DNA of 5,659 nucleotides from an uncultured Collinsella sp. (GTDB taxonomy: Bacteria > Actinomycetota > Coriobacteriia > Coriobacteriales > Coriobacteriaceae): NCBI GenBank assembly GCA_958436995.1, contig CAUBMI010000091.1:1-5659 (forward strand), in the 5' to 3' direction. The position numbers and the translations under genes were made by a program. The notes below the pieces were generated by a model. It had not been told where the DNA came from, searched no databases, and was given only the letters and a program-made list of their open reading frames with translations. Position 1 is the first letter of the stretch; each line of letters opens with the position of its first letter. Below are positions 1 through 5,604 of the stretch, piece after piece.

Positions 1-28
1 CTTAAATGACTAGGTGTGGCTGCTTGGG

Positions 29-670
29 CTAGGCTGTTAGGTCGAGTTCGTAGAGAAAGCTTTCACGCGGCATGGCGTGGCGGCGCTCTTCGCGGTTGGC
101 GCGGTGCGTGGCCGTGCGCTTAAAGCCGTGCAGCTCGTAGAACTTCCACGAGCAGTTGGAGTCGGTGTACAGGTGCGCCCTCGTCGCTCCAAGCGAGGAC
201 AGGTGCGAGACTGCGGCATCGAGCAGAACCGTGCCAACGCCCAGGCCATGGACATCGCGATCCACGGCAAGCAGCGTGACCTCGTTGTCGTGCGGCAACG
301 GGCTGCTCTCGAGCAGACGGTTGTTGGTTCGGATGGTTGCGCGTACAAACGAGAGATACTCGGCGCAGGCATCGGGCTCCAGCTCACGCATCTGCGATAG
401 CAGCGCGCGTTCGGTATCCATCCAGTGTTCCTTAACGGTGGCGCCGGAGCTCTGTCCCGCACGCGCGAGCGAAATGCCACGCGCCTGACCGTCAATCACC
501 GCAACCTGCGAAAACGTCGACGACGAAAGGCAGTAGGCAAGGTCGCACGCGGCCTCGAGGCGGTTGTACTCATCGTTATCCGAATTGTTATGCCAAAGCT
601 GCTGCAGAATCAGCGCGATGGCGTCGAAGTCTTCGGTATCAAACGGTCGGTAGAGAACCCGCGAGACCAT
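29..670 (-). CDS. GNAT family N-acetyltransferase
   Basis: A 213-residue protein of the GNAT superfamily, which moves an acetyl group from acetyl-CoA to an amine. The acetyl-CoA binding core is visible at residues 132-160: a beta strand (VTLLAVDRDV) followed by the pyrophosphate loop H141-G-L-G-V-G146, where the usual Q/R-x-x-G-x-G/A carries His first, then helix TVLLDAAVSHLSSLG. The typical C-terminal part follows: HLYTDSN, then WKFYELHGF (residues 175-183), the late GNAT segment that often bears the catalytic Tyr. The N-terminal ~110 residues are the variable acceptor-binding part, so the substrate cannot be named. It is soluble, with no signal peptide or membrane segment. The ATG at 668-670 is preceded on the minus strand by AGAGG four bases upstream. 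It is transcribed divergently from purH and appears to be alone. No terminator is seen in the 28 bases after its stop. Family assignment is firm; the substrate is unknown. Confidence 0.88.
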   Translation of the reverse strand: MVSRVLYRPFDTEDFDAIALILQQLWHNNSDNDEYNRLEAACDLAYCLSSSTFSQVAVIDGQARGISLARAGQSSGATVKEHWMDTERALLSQMRELEPDACAEYLSFVRATIRTNNRLLESSPLPHDNEVTLLAVDRDVHGLGVGTVLLDAAVSHLSSLGATRAHLYTDSNCSWKFYELHGFKRTATHRANREERRHAMPRESFLYELDLTA

Positions 671-816
671 GGTGCCTCTTTCTTTTGCGGATGCATATCG
701 AGCACAGTTCTACCACGCCATTGGCATCTAATTATGGTGCCCCTGTGTTCCATGAACTCACCGTGCCCGGTGCCGTGCCCATCCCCCCGCTCGTAAACTT
801 TTTCTGCACAGCCGTG

Positions 817-833
817 CGTTGCGGGATGCAACG
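817..833. repeat. Short palindrome upstream of purH
   Basis: CGTTGC (817-822) and GCAACG (828-833) form a perfect 6-bp inverted repeat around a 5-base centre. It lies 114 bases before the purH start in the divergent spacer. It could be a repressor site or a small RNA hairpin. The function is not established, and chance occurrence in GC-rich DNA is possible. Confidence 0.3.
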
Positions 834-850
834 TCGCGCTCGATGCGCTA

Positions 851-872
851 CATTGAATCAGTATTTTCAATG
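851..872. promoter_or_regulatory. Candidate operator: 7-bp inverted repeat before purH
   Basis: CATTGAA (851-857) and TTCAATG (866-872) are perfect inverted 7-mers separated by 8 bases, 74 bases before the purH start. The segment is AT-richer than its surroundings, and the spacing suits a dimeric regulator or sits within a promoter. No convincing -35/-10 pair was found around it. It matches no purine-regulator site that I can recall with confidence, and no ZTP-riboswitch core is present in this spacer. Confidence 0.35.
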
Positions 873-935
873 CCGCTGCGCGAGCGCTGCAGATCGACGT
901 ATCACCGACTCACAGAGCACGGCGGCGTACCAGAC

Positions 936-941
936 AGGAGG
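936..941 (+). promoter_or_regulatory. Strong ribosome binding site of purH
   Basis: AGGAGG is a full match to the Shine-Dalgarno core, five bases before the ATG at 947. It fixes the purH start and implies efficient translation. Confidence 0.9.
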
Positions 942-946
942 ACTGC

Positions 947-2554
947 ATGGGATCTGATGTGAAGATCGCACGCGCGTTGATCTCGGTTACCGATAAGACG
1001 GGCGTCGTCGATTTCGCACGGACGCTGGTTGACGACTTTGGCGTCGAGATCATCTCTACGGGCGGCACGGCTCGTGCCATCGAGGACGCGGGCGTTCCCG
1101 TAACCCCCATCGAGGAGTTCACGGGCTATCCCGAGATGATGGACGGCCGCGTCAAGACGCTGCATCCCAAGGTTCACGGCGCGCTGCTGGCCCGTCGCGA
1201 TTCCGAGCAGCACATGCAGGAAGCCGCTCAGCACGGCATTAAGCTAATCGACCTGGTCGTCGTCAACCTGTACGAGTTCGAGAAGACCGTCGCCAACCCC
1301 GAGGTCACCTTTGCGGATGCCATCGAGCACATCGACATCGGTGGTCCCTCCATGCTGCGCTCTGCCGCCAAGAACGCCGCGAGCGTTACCGTCATCTCTG
1401 ACCCGGCCGACTATGATGCCGTCCTGGCCGAGATGCGCGAGACCGGTGGCTGCACCACGCTTTCCACCCGTCGCCGCCTGCAGGTGAAGGTCTACCAGAC
1501 TACCGCCGCCTACGACACGGCTATCTCCCGTTGGCTTGCCGCTCAGGCAAGCGACGTGGCGGACACCTCTGCCAAGCTCGAGATCTCGCTGGAGAAGGTC
1601 GACGACCTGCGCTATGGTGAGAATCCTCAGCAAAAGGCTACGGTCTACCGCTTTGCCGAGGGCTGCGAGAACACCGCGAGCTCTCAGTTCCCGCTTGTGG
1701 GCTCCGAGCAGATCCAGGGCAAGCCGCTCAGCTACAACAACTATCTGGACGCCGATGCCGCTTGGAACCTGGTCCGCGAGTTCGACGAGCCGGCCTGCGT
1801 GATCCTCAAGCATCAGAACCCCTGCGGTTCCGCCGTTGCCGAGGACATCACGGCCGCCTACGACCGCGCTTTTGCCTGCGATCCCAAGAGCGCCTTCGGC
1901 GGCATCATCGCCTGCAACCGTGAGGTTCCCTTTGAGCTGGTTGAGCACTTTGCCGATCAGAACAAGCAGTTCGTCGAGGTCATCATCGCCCCGAGCTACA
2001 CCGATGAGGCACTCGAACGCATGGCTAAGCGTCCCAACCTGCGCGTGCTGGCTACCGGCGGCGTGGACCACGGCGCCCAGGTGGAGCTGCGCTCCATCGA
2101 CGGCGGCATGCTGGTGCAGGAAGTTGACCACGTGACCGAGGATCCCGCGACCTTTACGTTCCCCACCGATCGCAAGCCCACCGACGCTGAGATGGCCGAG
2201 CTCGAGTTTGCCTGGAAGGTCTGCAAGGGCGTCAAGTCCAACGCCATCCTGGTCTCCAAGGGCAAGGCCGGCATTGGCATGGGCCCCGGTCAGCCCAACC
2301 GCGTTGACTCTGCGCTGCTTGCCTGCGAGCGCGCCGAGGACTTCTGCGAGCGCGAGGGCGTGGAGAAGGGCGGCTTTGCCTGCGCAAGCGACGCGTTCTT
2401 CCCGTTCCGCGACAACGTCGACGTGCTTGCCGCACACGGCGTGACCTGCATCATCCAGCCCGGCGGCTCCAAGCGCGATGACGAGAGCATCCAGGCCTGC
2501 AACGAGCATGGTATTGCGATGGTCTTCACGGGTGCCAGGCATTTTAGGCACTAG
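947..2554 (+). CDS. purH: Bifunctional AICAR formyltransferase / IMP cyclohydrolase
   Basis: PurH catalyses the last two steps of purine synthesis in the cytosol: formylation of AICAR by 10-formyl-tetrahydrofolate, then ring closure to IMP. The 535 residues match the usual bacterial length. The N-terminal cyclohydrolase domain (about 1-200, MGS-like fold) shows ALISVTDKTG (10-19), ISTGGTA (36-42), the K70-T-L-H-P-K-V-H-G78 loop and IDIGGPSMLRSAAKN (129-143). The C-terminal transformylase domain (about 205-535) shows LRYGENPQQK (221-230), QGKPLSYNNYLDADAAW (257-273), the catalytic K288-H289 in ILKHQNPCGS, CDPKSAFGG (311-319), KSNAILVSKG (430-439), FACASDAFFPFRDNVD (477-492), IQPGGSKRDDE and the family's terminal RHFRH. 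All key residues are present, with no frameshift. The start is fixed by AGGAGG at 936-941. It stands as a single-gene unit here: no other pur gene is visible, and a strong terminator follows at 2725-2760. Confidence 0.98.
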   Translation: MGSDVKIARALISVTDKTGVVDFARTLVDDFGVEIISTGGTARAIEDAGVPVTPIEEFTGYPEMMDGRVKTLHPKVHGALLARRDSEQHMQEAAQHGIKLIDLVVVNLYEFEKTVANPEVTFADAIEHIDIGGPSMLRSAAKNAASVTVISDPADYDAVLAEMRETGGCTTLSTRRRLQVKVYQTTAAYDTAISRWLAAQASDVADTSAKLEISLEKVDDLRYGENPQQKATVYRFAEGCENTASSQFPLVGSEQIQGKPLSYNNYLDADAAWNLVREFDEPACVILKHQNPCGSAVAEDITAAYDRAFACDPKSAFGGIIACNREVPFELVEHFADQNKQFVEVIIAPSYTDEALERMAKRPNLRVLATGGVDHGAQVELRSIDGGMLVQEVDHVTEDPATFTFPTDRKPTDAEMAELEFAWKVCKGVKSNAILVSKGKAGIGMGPGQPNRVDSALLACERAEDFCEREGVEKGGFACASDAFFPFRDNVDVLAAHGVTCIIQPGGSKRDDESIQACNEHGIAMVFTGARHFRH

Positions 2555-2656
2555 GGCTTTCCCAAGCACCCGACCTTGCCCCTCAAACCGTCGCTTGCGT
2601 ACATTTAGTACGCGGCGCTCCTCTTTCGGGGCAATCTCGGGCACTTGGAAAACCCT
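2553..2656. repeat. Long imperfect hairpin element in the purH 3' UTR
   Basis: Two ~30-base arms (2553-2582 and 2628-2656) pair over most of their length. In order from outside: AGGG/CCCT, TTT/AAA, CC/GG, AAG/CTT, CCCGA/TCGGG (pairing CCCG with CGGG plus A-T), and TTGCCCC/GGGGCAA, interrupted by 1-2 base mismatches and one bulge. Inside, AAA (2585-2587) can pair with TTT (2624-2626). A second perfect hairpin, GCGTAC (2597-2602) with GTACGC (2608-2613) around ATTTA, caps the structure. The element begins within the purH stop codon. There is no T-run after it, so it is not a simple terminator. It looks like a REP-type intergenic repeat or an mRNA-stabilising 3' structure; copies elsewhere cannot be tested here. 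Confidence 0.6.
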
Positions 2657-2684
2657 TAATGGGATGTTGTTCTATCCCATTAAG
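2655..2684. repeat. Perfect 11-bp inverted repeat
   Basis: CTTAATGGGAT (2655-2665) and ATCCCATTAAG (2674-2684) are exact inverted repeats around the 8-base loop GTTGTTCT. It directly abuts the long hairpin element. The AT-rich stem is followed by TTGATC rather than a T-run, so an operator or RNA structural role is more likely than termination. Confidence 0.6.
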
Positions 2685-2724
2685 TTGATCGGTCGCCTGA
2701 CCATATCGTCAAAATAATCTCTGC

Positions 2725-2760
2725 AAAAGACGGCCGCTCCGTTTGGAGGGCCGTCTTTTT
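2725..2760 (+). terminator. Strong intrinsic terminator after purH
   Basis: AAAAGACGGCC (2725-2735) pairs perfectly with GGCCGTCTTTT (2749-2759). The stem continues as CTCC (2737-2740) with GGAG (2745-2748) around the loop GTTT, leaving a single bulged G at 2736. The run TTTTT ends at 2760. The A-run on the 5' side would also let it work on the minus strand. It lies 171 bases after the purH stop and only 16 bases before the next start codon. Confidence 0.92.
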
Positions 2761-2776
2761 GGTATAAGAGGACGGA

Positions 2777-3508
2777 ATGACTAACACGAAAGGTATGACC
2801 ATGCCCCAGATTGATGATGCAGAGCTGTTTGGCAATGCCGAGGACCGGCGTGCGTACGAGGACTTTTGCGCCAATCAGGAGGCGGTCGAGAAGTTTACGC
2901 TCGACAAGCCCGCGCTTATCTGCCGTTGGCGCATGTCCAACAAAAAGGTGCCCATGCTCAACCGTCACATTCGCGCGCTGTCCGAGCGCTTGGTGCAGGG
3001 CGAGCCGCTTACCCATAACATGCTCAGCTGGGCCAAGCAGCACGTTGAGTGGTCGCTTGCCGAGGGCGATTACACCGCGCACGACGGCGTGCTCATGCTG
3101 GTGATCGACGTTAACGGCAATGCCGCCATGACGGTGGGTGAGTACGAGCCGCTGGCCGATACTTCGGCCAAGGCGCTGCGTGCCCGCTCCGCCGAGGCCC
3201 GCTCCGAGGCCGACGAAACCGGCGTGGCGCCCGAGCTGCTCGCTGCCGTCAACAACGGCGAGCTGGCCTTTGTGGCGCCGGCGGACGAGTGCCTGTGTGG
3301 CACGGCGACGCTCATAGAGCAGCTGGCCCAGACCAAGGGCATCCCGGTCACGCGCGTGGACATTCCCGCACAGCTCAAGGGCGCCTTGTTCCTGGTAAGC
3401 GACGAGCACGGCGTGGTGCCTGCCACCGACGCCGACGCCGCCGAGTCTGATGCCGCGACGGTCGCCTTCTTTGCCGACGGCTACGAAAAGCTTCGCGCCC
3501 GCCGCTAA
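2777..3508 (+). CDS. Uncharacterised protein, possible divergent class IV aminotransferase-like fold
   Basis: A 243-residue soluble, acidic protein that I do not recognise by name. Several stretches fall in the order seen in class IV PLP aminotransferases such as PabC/IlvE: LNRHIRALSERL (61-72) resembles the L-x-x-H-x-x-R-L segment; a Lys at 132 (SAKALRARSAEA) sits where the PLP lysine would be; ELLAAVNNGELA (153-164) resembles the E-A-L-L-L-D-x-x-G strand; CGTATLIEQLAQTKGIPVTRVDI (174-196, read in part) resembles the G-I-T-R helix and following strand; and LFLVSDEHGVVPAT (204-217) resembles the F-x-T-x-x-x-G-x-x-P-V end. The usual E-x-x-x-x-N-x-F segment is poorly preserved, so activity is doubtful. 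Start choice: ATG 2777 has AGAGG five bases upstream, but ATG 2801 has AAAGG seven bases upstream and is nearly as good; residues 1-8 look dispensable. Gene certain; function tentative. Confidence 0.85.
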   Translation: MTNTKGMTMPQIDDAELFGNAEDRRAYEDFCANQEAVEKFTLDKPALICRWRMSNKKVPMLNRHIRALSERLVQGEPLTHNMLSWAKQHVEWSLAEGDYTAHDGVLMLVIDVNGNAAMTVGEYEPLADTSAKALRARSAEARSEADETGVAPELLAAVNNGELAFVAPADECLCGTATLIEQLAQTKGIPVTRVDIPAQLKGALFLVSDEHGVVPATDADAAESDAATVAFFADGYEKLRARR

Positions 3509-3544
3509 ATGATTATTCTGGGACGGGGATTAAAGAATCATTTT
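3507..3544 (+). terminator. Candidate weak terminator / inverted repeat after the aminotransferase-like gene
   Basis: AAATGATT (3507-3514), starting in the TAA stop, plus CT (3518-3519) pairs with AGAATCATTT (3534-3543). This gives a 10-bp stem with a 3-base bulge and a 14-base GC-rich loop (GGGACGGGGATTAA), ending in TTTT (3541-3544). The stem is AT-rich, so termination would be weak. An alternative pairing sets GGGACGGG (3520-3527) against CCCGCCAC (3549-3556) with two mismatches. Confidence 0.4.
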
Positions 3545-3687
3545 GGTTCCCGCCACCGCTGCGAGTGCGAGGCGGACAAAACGCCCCCGCTCGCGAACAG
3601 TTCTGTCACCTTGGCGACGTGCGTGGCGCGCACCTGCAGTTTCGCAGCCATAATGGTGGCAAGACAATCAAGAGGGGAGCGGAATCC
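3545..3687 (+). promoter_or_regulatory. Leader of the two-component operon
   Basis: This spacer must hold the promoter of the regulator-kinase pair unless the pair is read from upstream. No clear -35/-10 pair is visible; CATAAT at 3649-3654 is a possible -10 without a matching -35. Small hairpins are possible: GCGAG/CTCGC (3561-3565 with 3590-3594) enclosing GGCG/CGCC (3571-3574 with 3582-3585), and GTGCG/CGCAC (3619-3623 with 3629-3633). The Shine-Dalgarno GGGGAG (3674-3679) lies eight bases before the ATG at 3688. Confidence 0.35.
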
Positions 3688-4359
3688 ATGGCGCTAATCT
3701 ATATCGTTGAGGACGACGAGCCCATTCGTCGTGAGCTTGTCGACATCCTTGCCCGCGCCGGGTTTGAAATCGAGGCCTGCGAATCGTTCGAGCATGTCTC
3801 GCGCGATATTCTCGCCGCCGCGCCCGACCTGGTGCTGCTCGACCTCACGCTTCCCGTCAAGGACGGCCAGCATATCTGCCACGAGGTTCGCCGCGAATCC
3901 GAGGTCCCCATCATCGTCCTCACGTCGCGCACGACCGAGATCGACGAGGTCATGGCCATGACGCTCGGCGCGGACGACTTCGTTCCCAAGCCCTATAGCG
4001 CACGCGTGCTCGTGGCGCGCATCAATGCCTTGCTGCGTCGCACCGCGGCGGCGGGCGAGCGCAGCACGCTCGCCCACAAGGGGCTGGAGCTCGATCTCGC
4101 TCGCTCCATGGTCACCAATACGCAAACCGGTACCAGCACCGAGCTCACCAAAAACGAACTGCGTATCCTCTCGCTGCTTCTGAGCCGCGCGGGCAAGATC
4201 GTTTCGCGCTCGGCCATCATGCAGGACCTGTGGGACTCCGACGCCTTCGTGGACGACAACACGCTCACCGTCAACATCAACCGCCTGCGCACCACGCTCG
4301 AGAAAATCGGCATCAAGGGGTATTTGACCACGCATCGCGGCCAGGGCTATTCAGTCTAG
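3688..4359 (+). CDS. OmpR/PhoB-type response regulator (BceR-like)
   Basis: A 223-residue DNA-binding response regulator, partner of the sensor kinase that follows. The receiver domain (1-~117) shows the acidic pair at E8-D9-D10, phospho-acceptor D52 in LVLLDLTLPVKDG, the conserved T79 in IIVLTS and K101 in KPYS. The C-terminal winged-helix domain (about 128-223) shows LTKNELRILSLLL (153-165), LWDSDAFVDDNTLTVNINRLR (181-201, read in part) and the wing end HRGQGYSV. The VDDNTLTVNINRLR recognition helix closely resembles the BceR/intramembrane-sensing subgroup, whose members control ABC transporters for peptide antibiotic detoxification. The reading frame is open further upstream to a GTG at 3565, but that start would place 41 low-complexity residues before a complete receiver domain. 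ATG 3688 has GGGGAG eight bases upstream and begins exactly with the beta-1 strand (ALIYIVEDDE). No key residue is missing. Confidence 0.96.
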   Translation: MALIYIVEDDEPIRRELVDILARAGFEIEACESFEHVSRDILAAAPDLVLLDLTLPVKDGQHICHEVRRESEVPIIVLTSRTTEIDEVMAMTLGADDFVPKPYSARVLVARINALLRRTAAAGERSTLAHKGLELDLARSMVTNTQTGTSTELTKNELRILSLLLSRAGKIVSRSAIMQDLWDSDAFVDDNTLTVNINRLRTTLEKIGIKGYLTTHRGQGYSV

Positions 4360-4368
4360 GTGCCGGTC

Positions 4369-5412
4369 ATGTCGTTTGCCAAGTTTTTTAAAGATGCGCT
4401 GCTTCCCGTCGCCGTGTGGACGTGCGGCGTGCTGCTGAGCTGCTTTGTGCTGACGGTCGCCGGCGCACCCGTTTCTATCGTGGTCGTGGCGGTTGGCGTG
4501 TCCTTTATCTTCGGTATGTTCGGTATCGTGATCGAGTACGCTCGCCGTCGCCGTTTTCTGCGTCAGTTGGAGCGCGCGGCAGAGGAGCTCGAGAGTCCCG
4601 CATGGGTGCAGGAGATGGTGCAATGCCCGACCTATGCCGAGGGCGAGCTCGAGTACGAGGTCTTGCGCCGGGTGGGCAAAGCTGCCTGCGACGAGGTTGC
4701 CGAAGGCCGGCGTCAGACCGATGACTATCGCGACTATATCGAGAGCTGGGTCCATGAGGCCAAGCTGCCCCTGGCGGCGGCCCATCTAATTTTGGAAAAC
4801 CTGGACGGCAGCGAAGACGACCTGTCGCGTGTGGATGACCTGGGCCGTGAGCTGGCTCGCGTGGAGCGCTATATCGACCAGGCACTCTACTATGCGCGCT
4901 CGGAAGTCGTGGAGCGCGATTACCTGATTCGACGTTGGGATCTCAAGACCTTGGTGACGGGCGCGATTAAGGCCAACGCGCGCGAGCTCATCGCGGCGCA
5001 CGTGGCTCCGGTGTGCGAAAACCTCGACTTTGAGGTCTTTACCGACGAGAAGTGGCTCGAGTTTATCTTGGGGCAGCTCATCCAGAACAGCATTAAATAC
5101 GCGCGCGAGGACGGTGCGAAGATCATGTTCTCGGGCGCGTTGCTGGACGAGGGCCTGGCAAGCGAGCGCATCGAGCTTACCGTCGCGGACAACGGCTGCG
5201 GCGTGAGCGCGGCCGACCTGCCGCGCGTGTTCGAGAAGGGTTTTACCGGCGACAACGGCCGCGCCACCAAGCGCGCAACGGGCATCGGCCTCTACCTGGT
5301 GGCACGCCTGTGCTCCAAGATGGGCATCGACGTCACCGCAGCATCCGACTCCGGCGAAGGCTTTGTCGTAACGTTTTCCTTCTCAACGAACAAGTTCCAA
5401 TACTTTGAGTAG
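4369..5412 (+). CDS. Sensor histidine kinase, two-TM intramembrane-sensing (BceS-like)
   Basis: A 347-residue membrane kinase that would phosphorylate the regulator encoded just before it. Two hydrophobic helices (about 10-31 and 34-57) are joined by only a few residues, so there is no extracellular sensor domain, as in BceS-type kinases, which sense through a partner ABC transporter. RRRR at 59-62 anchors the cytosolic side. The dimerisation/phospho-acceptor helix carries H129 in WVHEAKLPL. The ATPase domain shows the N box at N240 (LIQNSIKYA), the D box D274-N-G-C-G278, an F-like segment VFEKGF (287-292) and the G2 box T304-G-I-G-L308. It is complete, ending in TNKFQYFE. Start: ATG 4369 has TAGG (4357-4360, overlapping the regulator's stop) eight bases upstream. 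A GTG at 4360 directly after the stop is possible but poorly spaced. The tight spacing implies co-transcription. The stimulus cannot be read from the sequence. Confidence 0.94.
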   Translation: MSFAKFFKDALLPVAVWTCGVLLSCFVLTVAGAPVSIVVVAVGVSFIFGMFGIVIEYARRRRFLRQLERAAEELESPAWVQEMVQCPTYAEGELEYEVLRRVGKAACDEVAEGRRQTDDYRDYIESWVHEAKLPLAAAHLILENLDGSEDDLSRVDDLGRELARVERYIDQALYYARSEVVERDYLIRRWDLKTLVTGAIKANARELIAAHVAPVCENLDFEVFTDEKWLEFILGQLIQNSIKYAREDGAKIMFSGALLDEGLASERIELTVADNGCGVSAADLPRVFEKGFTGDNGRATKRATGIGLYLVARLCSKMGIDVTAASDSGEGFVVTFSFSTNKFQYFE

Positions 5413-5438
5413 CCGGGGCGTCTTGCGGTGCGGACGGC

Positions 5439-5457
5439 TATGTTCCCGAACGTGAAC
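5439..5457. repeat. Palindromic 19-bp repeat, copy 1
   Basis: TATGTTCCCGAACGTGAAC, identical to copy 2 at 5478-5496. The core is an imperfect dyad, GTTC-n-CG-nn-CG-n-GAAC (5442-5457). The start-to-start distance of the copies is 39 bases. Likely a binding site for a dimeric regulator; the protein is unknown. Confidence 0.65.
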
Positions 5458-5475
5458 TTGACTAAGGCAACTGGC

Positions 5476-5501
5476 GTTATGTTCCCGAACGTGAACATAA
5501 C
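5476..5501. promoter_or_regulatory. Palindromic repeat copy 2 within a 26-bp near-perfect dyad
   Basis: GTTATGTTC (5476-5484) and GAACATAAC (5493-5501) are perfect 9-bp inverted arms, and the centre adds CG/CG at 5486-5487 and 5490-5491, so 22 of 26 positions are symmetric. It contains the 19-bp sequence of copy 1 (5478-5496). A dyad this long without a T-run is more like an operator than a terminator. It lies 63 bases after the kinase stop and may control a gene beyond the window. It matches neither the BceR box nor the actinobacterial LexA box as I know them. Confidence 0.55.
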
Positions 5502-5530
5502 TATGAGGCTCAAATGGATCTCCCAAAACA

Positions 5531-5567
5531 AAAACGTGCAGCCCAAACAAAACGTGCCGCCCCAAAC
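5531..5567. repeat. Tandem 18/19-bp direct repeat
   Basis: AAAACGTGCAGCCCAAAC (5531-5548) is followed immediately by a second copy (5549-5567) that differs by one A-to-C change and one inserted C. The second copy supplies the 5' arm and loop of the terminator at 5553-5578. Confidence 0.75.
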
Positions 5568-5578
5568 GGGGCGGCACG
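5553..5578. terminator. Bidirectional intrinsic terminator after the kinase
   Basis: CGTGCCGCCCC (5553-5563) pairs perfectly with GGGGCGGCACG (5568-5578) around AAAC, an 11-bp very GC-rich stem. On the plus strand it is followed after CCA by TATTTTAT, a moderate tail. On the minus strand the tail is TTTTGTTT, which is better. It probably ends the regulator-kinase transcript, and it may also stop transcription entering from the right. Confidence 0.8.
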
Positions 5579-5604
5579 CCATATTTTATAAGCCCACACG
5601 CAGA

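Noticed and set aside
731..736. Possible -10 box (CATAAT on the minus strand) for the acetyltransferase gene
   Set aside because: The hexamer is good, but no -35-like hexamer lies at 16-18 bases, so the promoter call is not supported on its own.
671..946. ZTP (pfl) riboswitch upstream of purH
   Set aside because: This riboswitch class often precedes purH, but the conserved CCGCCTGGGC-like 3' core is absent from the spacer.
1244..2644. A 466-codon open frame on the minus strand opposite purH
   Set aside because: It is antisense to a fully conserved purH, its composition follows from GC-rich codon bias, and it shows no recognisable domain.
2672..3409. A 245-codon minus-strand open frame opposite the aminotransferase-like gene
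   Set aside because: The plus-strand frame has good ribosome binding sites and motif-like conservation; the minus frame runs through the terminator and looks like a codon-bias mirror.
3509..3697. A 62-codon plus-strand frame starting right after the stop at 3508
   Set aside because: There is no ribosome binding site, the composition is unlike a protein, it overlaps the inverted repeat and leader, and it runs into the regulator's start.
5458..5483. TTGACT with TATGTT as a promoter between the two palindromes
   Set aside because: The spacer is only 14 bases, too short for a normal sigma-70-type promoter.
5439..5496. CRISPR array
   Set aside because: There are only two repeat copies of 19 bp with a 20-base spacer and no cas genes; the dyad symmetry fits operators better.
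5292..5582. A minus-strand frame of 96 codons crossing the kinase end and the repeats
   Set aside because: It overlaps the conserved ATPase region of the kinase and starts inside the terminator; its repeated FTFGNI again mirrors the DNA repeat.
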